Shown piece after piece: positions 1 to 5,416 of a stretch of DNA of 5,737 nucleotides. How positions within the stretch are numbered: the stretch's first letter is position 1; each line of letters opens with the position of its first letter. The DNA lies in contig SVKT01000099.1 in the NCBI GenBank assembly GCA_015068335.1, positions 1-5,737 of the forward strand. Direction: 5' to 3'. Under the pieces are notes generated by a model. The model worked only from the letters and a program-made list of their open reading frames with translations. It ran no database searches and was not told where the DNA came from. The stretch comes from Oscillospiraceae bacterium (GTDB lineage: Bacteria; Bacillota; Clostridia; Oscillospirales; Oscillospiraceae). A program made the translations under genes and the position numbers.

Positions 1-15
1 GACGAGAATGTTCAT
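1..15 (-). CDS. 5' end of a gene leaving the left edge (begins MNILV)
   Basis: Only five codons are inside the window, reading Met-Asn-Ile-Leu-Val from an ATG at 15-13. The start is believable because a purine-rich SD-like run (AAAGGA at 29-24) lies at suitable spacing and a good promoter sits further upstream. The family cannot be identified from five residues. MNILV opens several protein families, including many acetate kinases (MNILVINAGSS...), but also glycosyltransferases and response regulators. The gene points the same way as the Rieske oxidoreductase gene behind it but has its own promoter. Confidence 0.5.
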
Positions 16-23
16 CGAATGCT

Positions 24-39
24 TCCTTTCCTGAAAGGA
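24..39 (-). promoter_or_regulatory. Inverted repeat overlapping the SD of the left-edge gene
   Basis: The arms TCCTTTC and GAAAGGA are perfectly complementary and separated by 2 bases. As RNA this can fold as a 6-bp stem (TCCTTT/AAAGGA) with a 4-base CAGG loop. The 3' arm contains the likely SD (AAAGGA), and the 5' arm begins at about the predicted transcription start. It could be a hairpin that masks the ribosome-binding site or stabilises the 5' end, or a DNA operator. The structure is seen directly; the function is inferred. Confidence 0.4.
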
Positions 40-46
40 TAGCACC

Positions 47-75
47 AGTATACGCCTTTTCCCGCCGCGGGGCAA
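47..75 (-). promoter_or_regulatory. Sigma-A-type promoter for the left-edge gene
   Basis: Reading the minus strand, TTGCCC (75-70) is followed after exactly 17 bases by TATACT (52-47). That is a near-consensus -10 with a 4/6 -35. The predicted start of transcription is near base 40, giving a leader of about 25 bases before the ATG at 15. The -35 lies directly after the TAA stop of the oxidoreductase gene, so the downstream gene has its own promoter and need not depend on read-through. Confidence 0.65.
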
Positions 76-76
76 G

Positions 77-1543
77 TTATTCCACGTCCTGCCCGTGGGG
101 ATGCCGGTGGGCTCGCAAATCGCTTTGGGCGGGGCCGTCCAGCAGGTGGCCGTCGACGTCGAAGCGGGAACCGTGGCAGGGACAGTCCCAGGTTTTTTCG
201 TCCGGATTCCACTCCAACTGGCAGCCCAGATGGGGACATTTCAGGGAAACGATGTGGAGAAGTCCGTCCTCCGAGCGGTAGGCGCCCACTTTTTTGCCGT
301 CCATCGTCACCACGCCGCCGCGTCCCGCCGGAAGATCCTCCACAGGGATGCGTCCGGGCGCGAGAAGGCGCCGGGTAAGCCCCTTTGCCGAGCAGAGGGC
401 GTCCTCGGAGAGTTGCTTGGCCGAAGCGCGAAGGTGGAAGCGTTGGGGAGAAAAAATAGCGCAGTCCGGGGAAGTGTCCCGCCCGGCGGCCAGGTCACTC
501 AAAATTTCCGCAGCCAGGACGGCGTTGCTCATCCCCCATTTCCGGAAGCCGGTGGCTGCCAGATAGTCCGGGTGTGCGGCGGAAAAGCGGCCGATGCAGG
601 GCAGACCGTCCATCGGCATACAGTCCTGCGCCGACCAGCGGGCGGCGATGTTTGCCCGGGGCCAGAACCGTCGGGCGGCCTGTTCCAGCGCAGCATAGCG
701 GGCGCCGCTGCGGTTTTCGCCCGTCCGGTGTCCGCCGCCGCCCAGCAGAAGACAGCGGCCATAGGGCCGAAAGGACAGGCCGTCCTCCTCCACGCCCAGA
801 TAGCAGTCGTTCATCGGTGCGGCGCCTTCCAGCGCCAGCACATAACTGCGCTCCTGATGCTGCCGGAGGAAGAAAAAACCGGGCACGTTGAGGAAGGGGA
901 AGTGGCAGGCAAAGATGAGTTTCCCCGCCGTGACGCTGCCCCGGGCGGTGGATACCGTGTGGCCGCGCACACGCAGAACGCGGCTGTGTTCATAGATGGT
1001 CAGCCCGTCGCTCAATGCGCGCAGCAGTTTCAGGGGATGGAAGCAGGCCTGCTTGCGCAGTCCCAGCGCGGTGGCGGCAAAGGGAAGTTCTGTGTCCGTG
1101 GTGAGAAACACATCCATCCCCAGACGGCGGCAGAGGGCATATTCCGTTTCCAGAGCCGCCGGGGCGCCGGTGGTATACAGGAAGGTGGTGCAGTCGGTGA
1201 AGTCGCAGTCCATACCCCACTCCCAGACCAGGCGGCGCAGCCGTTCCACGGCGGCGAGTTGACTCCGGGCATATCGCTGCGCCGTTTCCAGTCCCAGCGT
1301 TTTCTCCAATTTCTGATAGTGCAGAGCGTGCTGGGCCGTCAGTTTGGCGGTGGTTTTGCCGGACTGCCCGCCGCCGATGCGATCCGCTTCCAGAATCACC
1401 GTTTCCAGCCCGGCCCGCCGCAGGGCGTTTGCGGTCAAAAGACCGGTGAGTCCGCCGCCGATGATGACGGCATCGGCGCGCAGATGTGCGTTCAGCGCGG
1501 GAAATTCAGGGAGCGTGACGTCCTTCGTCCAAATAGAGTTCAC
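77..1543 (-). CDS. YhfW-like FAD-dependent oxidoreductase with C-terminal Rieske [2Fe-2S] domain
   Basis: This 488-residue protein is a two-module redox enzyme. The N-terminal dinucleotide-binding fold has G29-x-G31-x-x-G34 and an acidic residue at the end of the second strand (E52), as in the D-amino-acid-oxidase/DadA superfamily. GFRKWGMSNA (332-341) is typical of YhfW-type members. The C-terminal domain (about 400-476) is Rieske: C436-P-H438 and C454-P-C456-H457 supply the two Cys and two His cluster ligands. C441 and C456 are placed to form the disulfide found in the bc1/b6f class of Rieske proteins. Length is close to Bacillus subtilis YhfW (about 509). No signal peptide or membrane segment is visible, so it is probably cytosolic. 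The substrate is unknown; electron transfer between flavin and cluster is inferred. The start is GTG, chosen because AAAGGAGG (1560-1553) lies 9 bases upstream. No terminator hairpin with a T-run follows the stop. Confidence 0.93.
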   Translation of the reverse strand: MNSIWTKDVTLPEFPALNAHLRADAVIIGGGLTGLLTANALRRAGLETVILEADRIGGGQSGKTTAKLTAQHALHYQKLEKTLGLETAQRYARSQLAAVERLRRLVWEWGMDCDFTDCTTFLYTTGAPAALETEYALCRRLGMDVFLTTDTELPFAATALGLRKQACFHPLKLLRALSDGLTIYEHSRVLRVRGHTVSTARGSVTAGKLIFACHFPFLNVPGFFFLRQHQERSYVLALEGAAPMNDCYLGVEEDGLSFRPYGRCLLLGGGGHRTGENRSGARYAALEQAARRFWPRANIAARWSAQDCMPMDGLPCIGRFSAAHPDYLAATGFRKWGMSNAVLAAEILSDLAAGRDTSPDCAIFSPQRFHLRASAKQLSEDALCSAKGLTRRLLAPGRIPVEDLPAGRGGVVTMDGKKVGAYRSEDGLLHIVSLKCPHLGCQLEWNPDEKTWDCPCHGSRFDVDGHLLDGPAQSDLRAHRHPHGQDVE

Positions 1544-1567
1544 AGCAGTTCGCCTCCTTTTTGGGGT

Positions 1568-1595
1568 AGTATGTCCCGTTTCCCCGGTTTGACAG
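1568..1595 (-). promoter_or_regulatory. Candidate promoter of the Rieske oxidoreductase gene
   Basis: On the minus strand CTGTCA (1595-1590, 4/6 match to TTGACA) is followed after 16 bases by CATACT (1573-1568). Transcription would begin around 1561, just ahead of the strong SD, giving a very short leader. The -35 box overlaps the -35 of the divergent promoter, so RNA polymerase binding in the two directions should be mutually exclusive. It is weaker than the opposing promoter, and the assignment rests on hexamers and spacing only. Confidence 0.4.
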
Positions 1596-1617
1596 GCAGG
1601 ACGCCATCTGCTATCAT
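1589..1617 (+). promoter_or_regulatory. Strong promoter of the small protein/radical SAM operon
   Basis: A perfect TTGACA (1589-1594) is followed after 17 bases by TATCAT (1612-1617), preceded by TGC, which makes an extended -10. The predicted start of transcription is near 1624, leaving about 20 bases of leader before the ATG at 1644. This argues against the in-frame GTG at 1623 as the real start, since it would sit at the first base or two of the transcript with no SD. Confidence 0.8.
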
Positions 1618-1643
1618 AAATCGTGAAAGTGAGGGAGCCTTTG

Positions 1644-1943
1644 ATGGAGAATTTTGACTTTCTGGATATGAATTTTTTTACCCGCGCGTCGGTGTTTCCG
1701 GGCAGCGTGGGGACGTTTCGTTACCGGTTTCAGCGCACCGGCTGGCTGAATAAGCCGGAGTCCACGATCCAGGTCTGGGTCTACGAAAACACCAGTTTTG
1801 AACTGGCACAGGACATCGAGACCGAGACCTTCCCCTGGACGGAGGAGGGCGTGGAGTCCATCAAGGCGTGGCTGCGGCAGAAAATGGCGGAGCGGGGCGC
1901 CGAGCGCTACCGCATTCCGTACAGCGCGCCCGAAGCGAAATAA
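1644..1943 (+). CDS. Unrecognised 99-residue protein, first gene of the radical SAM operon
   Basis: I do not recognise a family. The protein begins MENFDFLDMNFF and is soluble-looking. An aromatic and charged first half (FRYRFQRTGWLNKPE, WVYENTSFEL) suggests beta-strands. A later stretch (TEEGVESIKAWLRQKMAERG, about 69-88) looks like an amphipathic helix. There are no cysteines, no signal peptide and no membrane segment. The ATG at 1644 is chosen over the in-frame GTG at 1623 because a GAGG SD (1631-1634) is 9 bases away and the promoter would start transcripts near 1624. Its TAA stop is immediately followed by the ATG of the radical SAM gene, and that gene has no evident SD of its own, so the two are probably translationally coupled. 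A shared function with the radical SAM protein is inference from this linkage alone. Confidence 0.75.
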   Translation: MENFDFLDMNFFTRASVFPGSVGTFRYRFQRTGWLNKPESTIQVWVYENTSFELAQDIETETFPWTEEGVESIKAWLRQKMAERGAERYRIPYSAPEAK

Positions 1944-2840
1944 ATGTACTGGAACGACCTCAACAGCCAGTTGAAGGCCCGCTACGGTGCCAAGGTCTAT
2001 AAACTGGCGTTGTCCTCCGGGTGCAGTTGCCCCAACCGGGACGGCACGCTGGACACCCGCGGCTGCATCTTCTGCGACGGCGCCGGCGCTTTTGCGGAGG
2101 TGGGGGAGATCGCCGACCAGTATGCCGCTGCCAAGCGCCGCGTGGCGGACAAGGCGGGGGAGGGGGCGAGGTACATCGCCTATTTCCAGTCCTTCACCAA
2201 CACCTACGCCGGCGCGGAGCGGCTGCGGGCGCTCTATATCGCCGCGATGGAACCGGAGGATGTGGTGGCGCTGTCCGTTGCCACCCGGCCGGACTGCCTG
2301 CCGCCGGAGATCCTGGAATTGCTGGCGGAGTTGAACCGGCAAAAGCCGGTTTGGGTGGAACTGGGCTTGCAGACCATCCATCCCGCCACGGCGGAGTATA
2401 TCCGCCGCGGCTACGACCTGCCGGTATACGAGCGGGCTGTGCGGGAATTGAAGCAGCGCGGCATCACCGTTGTCACGCACCAGATTTTGGGTTTACCCGG
2501 CGAGAGTCGGGAGGATATGCGGCAGACGGCGGCGTATATCGGCCGCTCCGGAGCGGACGGCATCAAGTTCCATCTGCTCCACGTGCTGCGGGGCACCGAT
2601 CTGGCAGACCGGTGGCAGGCAGGGGAGGTGCCCGTGATGGAGTTGGAGGAGTACATCGCGGCGTTGGAGGACTGCCTGCGGCACATTCCGCGGGAGATGG
2701 TGGTGCACCGCCTCACCGGCGACGGTGCCAAGCGGGATCTGCTCGCACCGCTGTGGAGCGGCGACAAGAAGCGGGTGCTCAATGCCATCCACGCCGCCTT
2801 TTTGCACCACGATCTGGAACAGGGCAGCGCCCTGCTGTGA
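1944..2840 (+). CDS. TIGR01212-family radical SAM protein (YtqA/YhcC-like)
   Basis: This 298-residue protein is at the usual length for the family. Near the N-terminus, GAKVYKL leads into C29-PNRDG and then C41-x-x-C44. This widely spaced Cys pattern (CX11CX2C) is the [4Fe-4S]/S-adenosylmethionine site characteristic of TIGR01212 proteins rather than the common CX3CX2C. C27 is an additional nearby Cys. Further on, WVELGLQTIH, QILGLPGE (180-187) and LHVLRGT (212-218) match the family's core beta/alpha-barrel motifs. The reaction is not established for the family; reductive cleavage of SAM to a 5'-deoxyadenosyl radical is expected. The ATG follows directly on the stop of the upstream small gene, with no obvious SD, so translation probably depends on ribosomes finishing that gene. 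No intrinsic terminator follows the TGA. Confidence 0.93.
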   Translation: MYWNDLNSQLKARYGAKVYKLALSSGCSCPNRDGTLDTRGCIFCDGAGAFAEVGEIADQYAAAKRRVADKAGEGARYIAYFQSFTNTYAGAERLRALYIAAMEPEDVVALSVATRPDCLPPEILELLAELNRQKPVWVELGLQTIHPATAEYIRRGYDLPVYERAVRELKQRGITVVTHQILGLPGESREDMRQTAAYIGRSGADGIKFHLLHVLRGTDLADRWQAGEVPVMELEEYIAALEDCLRHIPREMVVHRLTGDGAKRDLLAPLWSGDKKRVLNAIHAAFLHHDLEQGSALL

Positions 2841-2872
2841 GCCGGTATTTTGCAGAAAAATTTCCTGTCATC

Positions 2873-2901
2873 TTGCAAGTTGCGGATGGGTAGGATATAA
2901 T
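2873..2901 (+). promoter_or_regulatory. Promoter of the beta-helix acyltransferase-like gene
   Basis: TTGCAA (2873-2878) is followed after 17 bases by a perfect TATAAT (2896-2901). Transcription should begin near 2908, giving a leader of roughly 27 bases. It lies in the 94-base gap after the radical SAM gene. Because no terminator is seen in that gap, the gene may also receive read-through from the operon before it. Confidence 0.75.
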
Positions 2902-2934
2902 TCGGTACGAAAAATAATGAGGAGTTGGTGGACT

Positions 2935-3594
2935 ATGAATTTGAACGTTACAGATTTGCTGGATCTGTCCCATACCCTGGCGGCGGACTATCTCGCCGGC
3001 TTTGCATATCCCTGGCAGGCGCTGGACGGCATCAAGGATCTGATCCTGACGCTCGGCCCCAATCTGCCGGAGGAGTATGAGCAGCGCGCGGAGAATGTGT
3101 GGGTCCACAAGACCGCCACGGTGGCGCCCACGGCCTATCTGGGCGCGCCCTGCATCATCGGTCCGGAAACGGAAGTGCGCCACTGCGCCTTCATCCGCGG
3201 CAGCGCGCTGGTGGGCGCCAAGTGCGTGGTGGGCAACTCCGTGGAACTGAAAAATGTCATCCTGTTCGACAATGTCCAGACCCCCCACTATAACTACGTG
3301 GGCGACTCTATTCTGGGCTATAAGAGCCATATGGGCGCCGGTTCCATCACCTCCAATGTGAAGTCCGACAAGACCCTTGTGGTGGTGCGCGACGGTGAGA
3401 ACCGCATCGAGACCGGCCGCAAGAAGTTCGGCGCCATTCTGGGCGACCACGTGGAAGTGGGCTGCAACAGCGTGCTGAATCCCGGCACCGTTCTGGGCCG
3501 CGGCGTCAGCGTCTATCCCACCTCCTGCGTCCGCGGCGCCATTCCCGAGGGCAGCATTTTCAAGGCTCCCGACAATATCGTGACCCGCAAGTGA
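2935..3594 (+). CDS. Left-handed beta-helix protein resembling the acetyltransferase half of GlmU
   Basis: This 219-residue protein has a short helical N-terminal region (about 1-50) followed by hexapeptide-repeat sequence to the C-terminus (for example VAPTAYLGAPCIIGPETEVRH, then ILGDHVEVGCNSVLNPGTVLG). The stretch HYNYVGDSILGYKSHMGAG (from His118) resembles the GlmU acetyltransferase segment around its catalytic His (H-x-x-Y-x-G-D-x-x-I-G), and SNVKSDK follows where GlmU has its CNYDG-type motif. The whole nucleotidyltransferase domain of GlmU is absent. Such proteins are often labelled UDP-N-acetylglucosamine pyrophosphorylase, but this one can at most carry the acyltransferase-like half. 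Substrate is unknown; a cytosolic trimer is usual for the fold. The ATG at 2935 is chosen because GAGGAG (2919-2924) lies 10 bases upstream and the promoter starts near 2908. A strong terminator follows within a few bases. Confidence 0.85.
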   Translation: MNLNVTDLLDLSHTLAADYLAGFAYPWQALDGIKDLILTLGPNLPEEYEQRAENVWVHKTATVAPTAYLGAPCIIGPETEVRHCAFIRGSALVGAKCVVGNSVELKNVILFDNVQTPHYNYVGDSILGYKSHMGAGSITSNVKSDKTLVVVRDGENRIETGRKKFGAILGDHVEVGCNSVLNPGTVLGRGVSVYPTSCVRGAIPEGSIFKAPDNIVTRK

Positions 3595-3630
3595 AAAAGA
3601 AGCAGGACGGCGAAAGCCGTCCTGCTTTTC
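3594..3630. terminator. Bidirectional intrinsic terminator between convergent genes
   Basis: Arms 3601-3611 and 3616-3626 are perfectly complementary (11 bp, GC-rich) and close a GAAA tetraloop. The plus-strand reading runs into TTTT (3626-3629). The minus-strand reading ends in TTCTTTTT (3601-3594). It can therefore end transcripts of the beta-helix gene and of the ATPase gene arriving from the right. A second, weaker hairpin (3640-3662, GCGGG/CCCGC core) is nearer the ATPase stop but is followed by only three T's on the minus strand. Confidence 0.9.
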
Positions 3631-3677
3631 ATATGCAAAGCAGCGGGCGTGTCCCGCGTTGCACGTGACAAACGTAA

Positions 3678-4394
3678 TCAGTCCCCCAGCAAATACCGGA
3701 TCATTCGTTCCGGCGTATCAATAAACTGCTTGGTTATTTTATAGTGTTCCGTTTCCCGGTATCCGACCTTGCGTATTCCCGCCTCGGAGAATTCCAGAAT
3801 ATCCGCATTGGGATATGCCATCAGGATCGGAGAGTGGGTCGCAATAATGAACTGGGAGTTATTCTTTACCAGTTCATCAATAATGATCATCAGAGACATC
3901 AGACGCTGTGGTGAAAGCGCGGCTTCCGGTTCGTCAAGGATGTACAATCCGTTGCCCTCAAAGCGGTTCATAGCCAACGCCAGAAAGGATTCGCCGTGGG
4001 ACTGCTCGTGGAATGACACGCCGCCGTATCGCTGCATTGTACTGTTTTCGTCCAGGTAACTTGCCGTGTTGTAAAAACTTTCTGCCCGGAGAAAAAAGCC
4101 GTCTTTTGGGCAAACGAATTTGCTGATGGTAAGGTGATCGCACAGATCTGAATGCGTGTCCTGGGTGGAAAAAAAGAAATCTCTGGATCCACCCTCGCTG
4201 TTAAACCCCATAGCAATCGCAATTGCTTCGATCAGTGTTGACTTACCGGTTCCGTTTTCGCCCACGAAAAAGGTAACCGGCTTTTCGATTGGGAGATTAT
4301 CAGTGCCGCGTAAAAAACGAACGGCGGGAATGTTGAACGGATACCGATCGGTATCACAATCCCTTCGCAATCGAATGCCTTTAATGTAATTCAT
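3678..4394 (-). CDS. AAA/ABC-type ATPase, lone (SMC/RecF-like fold)
   Basis: This 238-residue protein has a complete ABC-type ATP site: Walker A GENGTGKST (45-53), a signature-like SHGES (132-136), Walker B LYILDEPEAALSP (150-162, catalytic E155) and an H-loop ATHSP (185-189). There are no membrane segments or second domain, so it is a cytosolic ATPase of the predicted-ATPase type (COG3910-like) rather than a transporter subunit with its permease. The insert between Walker A and the signature is short, so no long coiled coil is present. The ATG at 4394 is chosen over an in-frame ATG at 4484 because AAAGGA (4407-4402) lies 7 bases upstream and conserved-looking sequence starts here. Base composition is lower than its neighbours (four rows counted by hand average about 46% GC, against 72% in one row of the radical SAM gene). 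Its client is unknown. A possible -10 (TATTCT) lies upstream without a convincing -35. Confidence 0.88.
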   Translation of the reverse strand: MNYIKGIRLRRDCDTDRYPFNIPAVRFLRGTDNLPIEKPVTFFVGENGTGKSTLIEAIAIAMGFNSEGGSRDFFFSTQDTHSDLCDHLTISKFVCPKDGFFLRAESFYNTASYLDENSTMQRYGGVSFHEQSHGESFLALAMNRFEGNGLYILDEPEAALSPQRLMSLMIIIDELVKNNSQFIIATHSPILMAYPNADILEFSEAGIRKVGYRETEHYKITKQFIDTPERMIRYLLGD

Positions 4395-4496
4395 ATACGA
4401 GTCCTTTCGTAACAACCACAGAATAGCAGAACTGAATTTGTCTTTTGCAGATCTTTCCTGTATCTTAACACGGCAGGTGTCCAATATTCGGCACAG

Positions 4497-4526
4497 AAAA
4501 AGAGAACCGCAGGCATATGCCTGCGG
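4497..4526 (-). terminator. Intrinsic terminator of tRNA-Ser
   Basis: Bases 4507-4526 form a perfect 20-base palindrome that can fold as an 8-bp GC-rich stem with an ATAT loop. On the minus strand it is followed by TTCTCTTTTT (4506-4497). It sits six bases beyond the CCA end of the tRNA-Ser gene, so it ends that transcript before the ATPase gene, which must then have its own promoter. Confidence 0.88.
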
Positions 4527-4532
4527 CGCTTC

Positions 4533-4623
4533 TGGCGGAGATGGAGAGATTCGAACTCTCGCGCGCTGTTACACGCCTACCGCATTTCGAGTGCGGACCC
4601 TTCAACCACTTGGGTACATCTCC
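4533..4623 (-). tRNA. tRNA-Ser(CGA)
   Basis: The 91-base gene folds as a class II tRNA. The acceptor is GGAGATG/CATCTCC. The anticodon stem CCGCA/TGCGG encloses the loop CTCGAAA with anticodon CGA (4589-4587). A long variable arm follows, as expected for serine. The T arm is GAGAG-TTCGAAT-CTCTC, then discriminator G and an encoded CCA (4535-4533). It reads UCG codons, which suit a GC-rich genome. Confidence 0.96.
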
Positions 4624-4642
4624 ATAAAAGTTGTCACGGGAC

Positions 4643-4671
4643 ATTATGCCATATTTTCCTCCCGAATGCAA
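4643..4671 (-). promoter_or_regulatory. Promoter of tRNA-Ser
   Basis: On the minus strand TTGCAT (4671-4666) is followed after 17 bases by CATAAT (4648-4643, 5/6 match). The predicted start is near 4636, about a dozen bases before the mature tRNA 5' end. The site sits between the tRNA and the divergent amidotransferase gene, so both must be controlled from the same roughly 90-base region. Confidence 0.65.
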
Positions 4672-4715
4672 GAGCAAAGCCGCCGGGGCCGCATAAAATA
4701 GCAGGGGGGATGTGT

Positions 4716-5321
4716 ATGGTGCGAGTGTATATCTGGGGCGAAGCGAAGCGGTACGCAAACTATCAGCGGGCAATCGAGCGTGAAGGCGGCGCGGTGCGGT
4801 TTGGCGGAACACCGGAGGGCTGCGACGCCTTACTGCTGCCCGGGGGCGGCGATCTGGAACCGTGGCGCTACGGACAGGAAAATACTGCGTCAAGGGGGCT
4901 GGAACCCGTGCGTGACGCGGCGGAACTGGCATTGCTGGACTGGTTCACCGCCGCAGGGCAGCCCGTTCTGGGGATCTGCCGCGGAATGCAGACCATCAAT
5001 GTGTATTTCGGCGGAACGCTGTTGCAGGATATTGCGGGGCACACAGCGGCACACGGCATCGACCGCCTGCACCGGGTGCGCACCGCGCCTTCGCCGCTGC
5101 GAAGCATTTGCGGAGAGCGCTGCATCGTCAACAGCGCCCACCATCAGGCTGTGGATCGCTTGGGTGCGGGGCTGGACGCGGTGCAGTGGACGGCCGACGG
5201 CATCGTGGAGGCTGTCTGCCACCAGACCCTGCCCGTCTGGGGGTTTCAATGGCATCCGGAACGGCTGGATGGAGATCTGGGGCGTCGGGTGTTTGGCCGT
5301 TTTCTGGACTTGTGCCGGTGA
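4716..5321 (+). CDS. Class I glutamine amidotransferase-like hydrolase (peptidase C26, PuuD-like)
   Basis: This 201-residue protein has the full catalytic triad of class I amidotransferases: nucleophile Cys88 in GICRGMQ (86-92), and His180 and Glu182 in WHPE. LLLPGGGDLEP (39-49), INVYFGGTLLQDI (94-106) and SAHHQAV (140-146) are the marks of the gamma-glutamyl-GABA hydrolase (PuuD/peptidase C26) branch. The family cleaves gamma-glutamyl amide bonds. Putrescine breakdown is the Escherichia coli PuuD role, but no other puu genes are here, so the substrate is open. It is about 50 residues shorter than typical PuuD. An in-frame ATG at 4710 abuts the SD run GGGGGG (4704-4709); the ATG at 4716 leaves 6 bases and is preferred. 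I find no convincing plus-strand promoter (TTGTCA at 4631 lacks a well-spaced -10) and no terminator after the stop. Confidence 0.9.
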   Translation: MVRVYIWGEAKRYANYQRAIEREGGAVRFGGTPEGCDALLLPGGGDLEPWRYGQENTASRGLEPVRDAAELALLDWFTAAGQPVLGICRGMQTINVYFGGTLLQDIAGHTAAHGIDRLHRVRTAPSPLRSICGERCIVNSAHHQAVDRLGAGLDAVQWTADGIVEAVCHQTLPVWGFQWHPERLDGDLGRRVFGRFLDLCR

Positions 5322-5355
5322 AAGGGTGTTTTTTCTGAAAAATGCAGATATTCAC

Positions 5356-5384
5356 TTGACAGCAGACCGGTTTCGTGCTATCAT
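5356..5384 (+). promoter_or_regulatory. Promoter of the Gly-Arg-His tRNA operon
   Basis: A perfect TTGACA (5356-5361) is followed after 17 bases by TATCAT (5379-5384), preceded by TGC as an extended -10. The predicted start is near 5391, about 26 bases before tRNA-Gly. The layout and -10 region are nearly the same as in the promoter at 1589-1617. Confidence 0.85.
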
Positions 5385-5416
5385 AGCAAAGCTGACGACT
5401 TCCGTGGAAGGCACAC

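Noticed and set aside
60..75. GC-rich inverted sequence after the oxidoreductase stop as a possible terminator.
   Set aside because: The best stem is only about 4 bp with a 3-base loop and is followed by A's rather than T's on the coding strand. It overlaps the promoter spacer instead.
1623..1643. GTG start at 1623 for the 99-residue protein.
   Set aside because: It has no SD and lies at the predicted transcription start; the ATG at 1644 has a good SD.
95..1657. A 520-codon open frame on the plus strand opposite the Rieske oxidoreductase gene.
   Set aside because: It is longer than the gene it opposes but has no recognisable motif and no SD, and it overlaps a gene with intact flavin and Rieske motifs. 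GC-rich coding sequence often leaves long antisense frames open.
1614..2893. Long alternative frames (a minus-strand frame 1614-2480, a plus-strand frame 2021-2893) across the radical SAM gene.
   Set aside because: The translations are rich in Arg, Gly and Pro without domain motifs, while the radical SAM frame carries the cluster cysteines and family motifs.
4395..4484. A 30-residue longer N-terminus for the ATPase, starting at 4484.
   Set aside because: The ATG at 4394 has a well-placed AAAGGA SD, and the extra residues look unlike a folded domain.
4533..4623. tRNA-Ser as an integration (att) site for the lower-GC ATPase gene.
   Set aside because: I looked for a repeated copy of the tRNA 3' end beyond the ATPase and found none, and no integrase is present.
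4438..4701. Open frame across tRNA-Ser, with a peptide containing GDGEIRTLA.
   Set aside because: It is the antisense translation of a tRNA gene, a well-known source of false protein annotations.
5327..5345. T-rich then A-rich stretch after the amidotransferase stop as a terminator.
   Set aside because: There is no GC-rich stem; the pairing would be only T-A.
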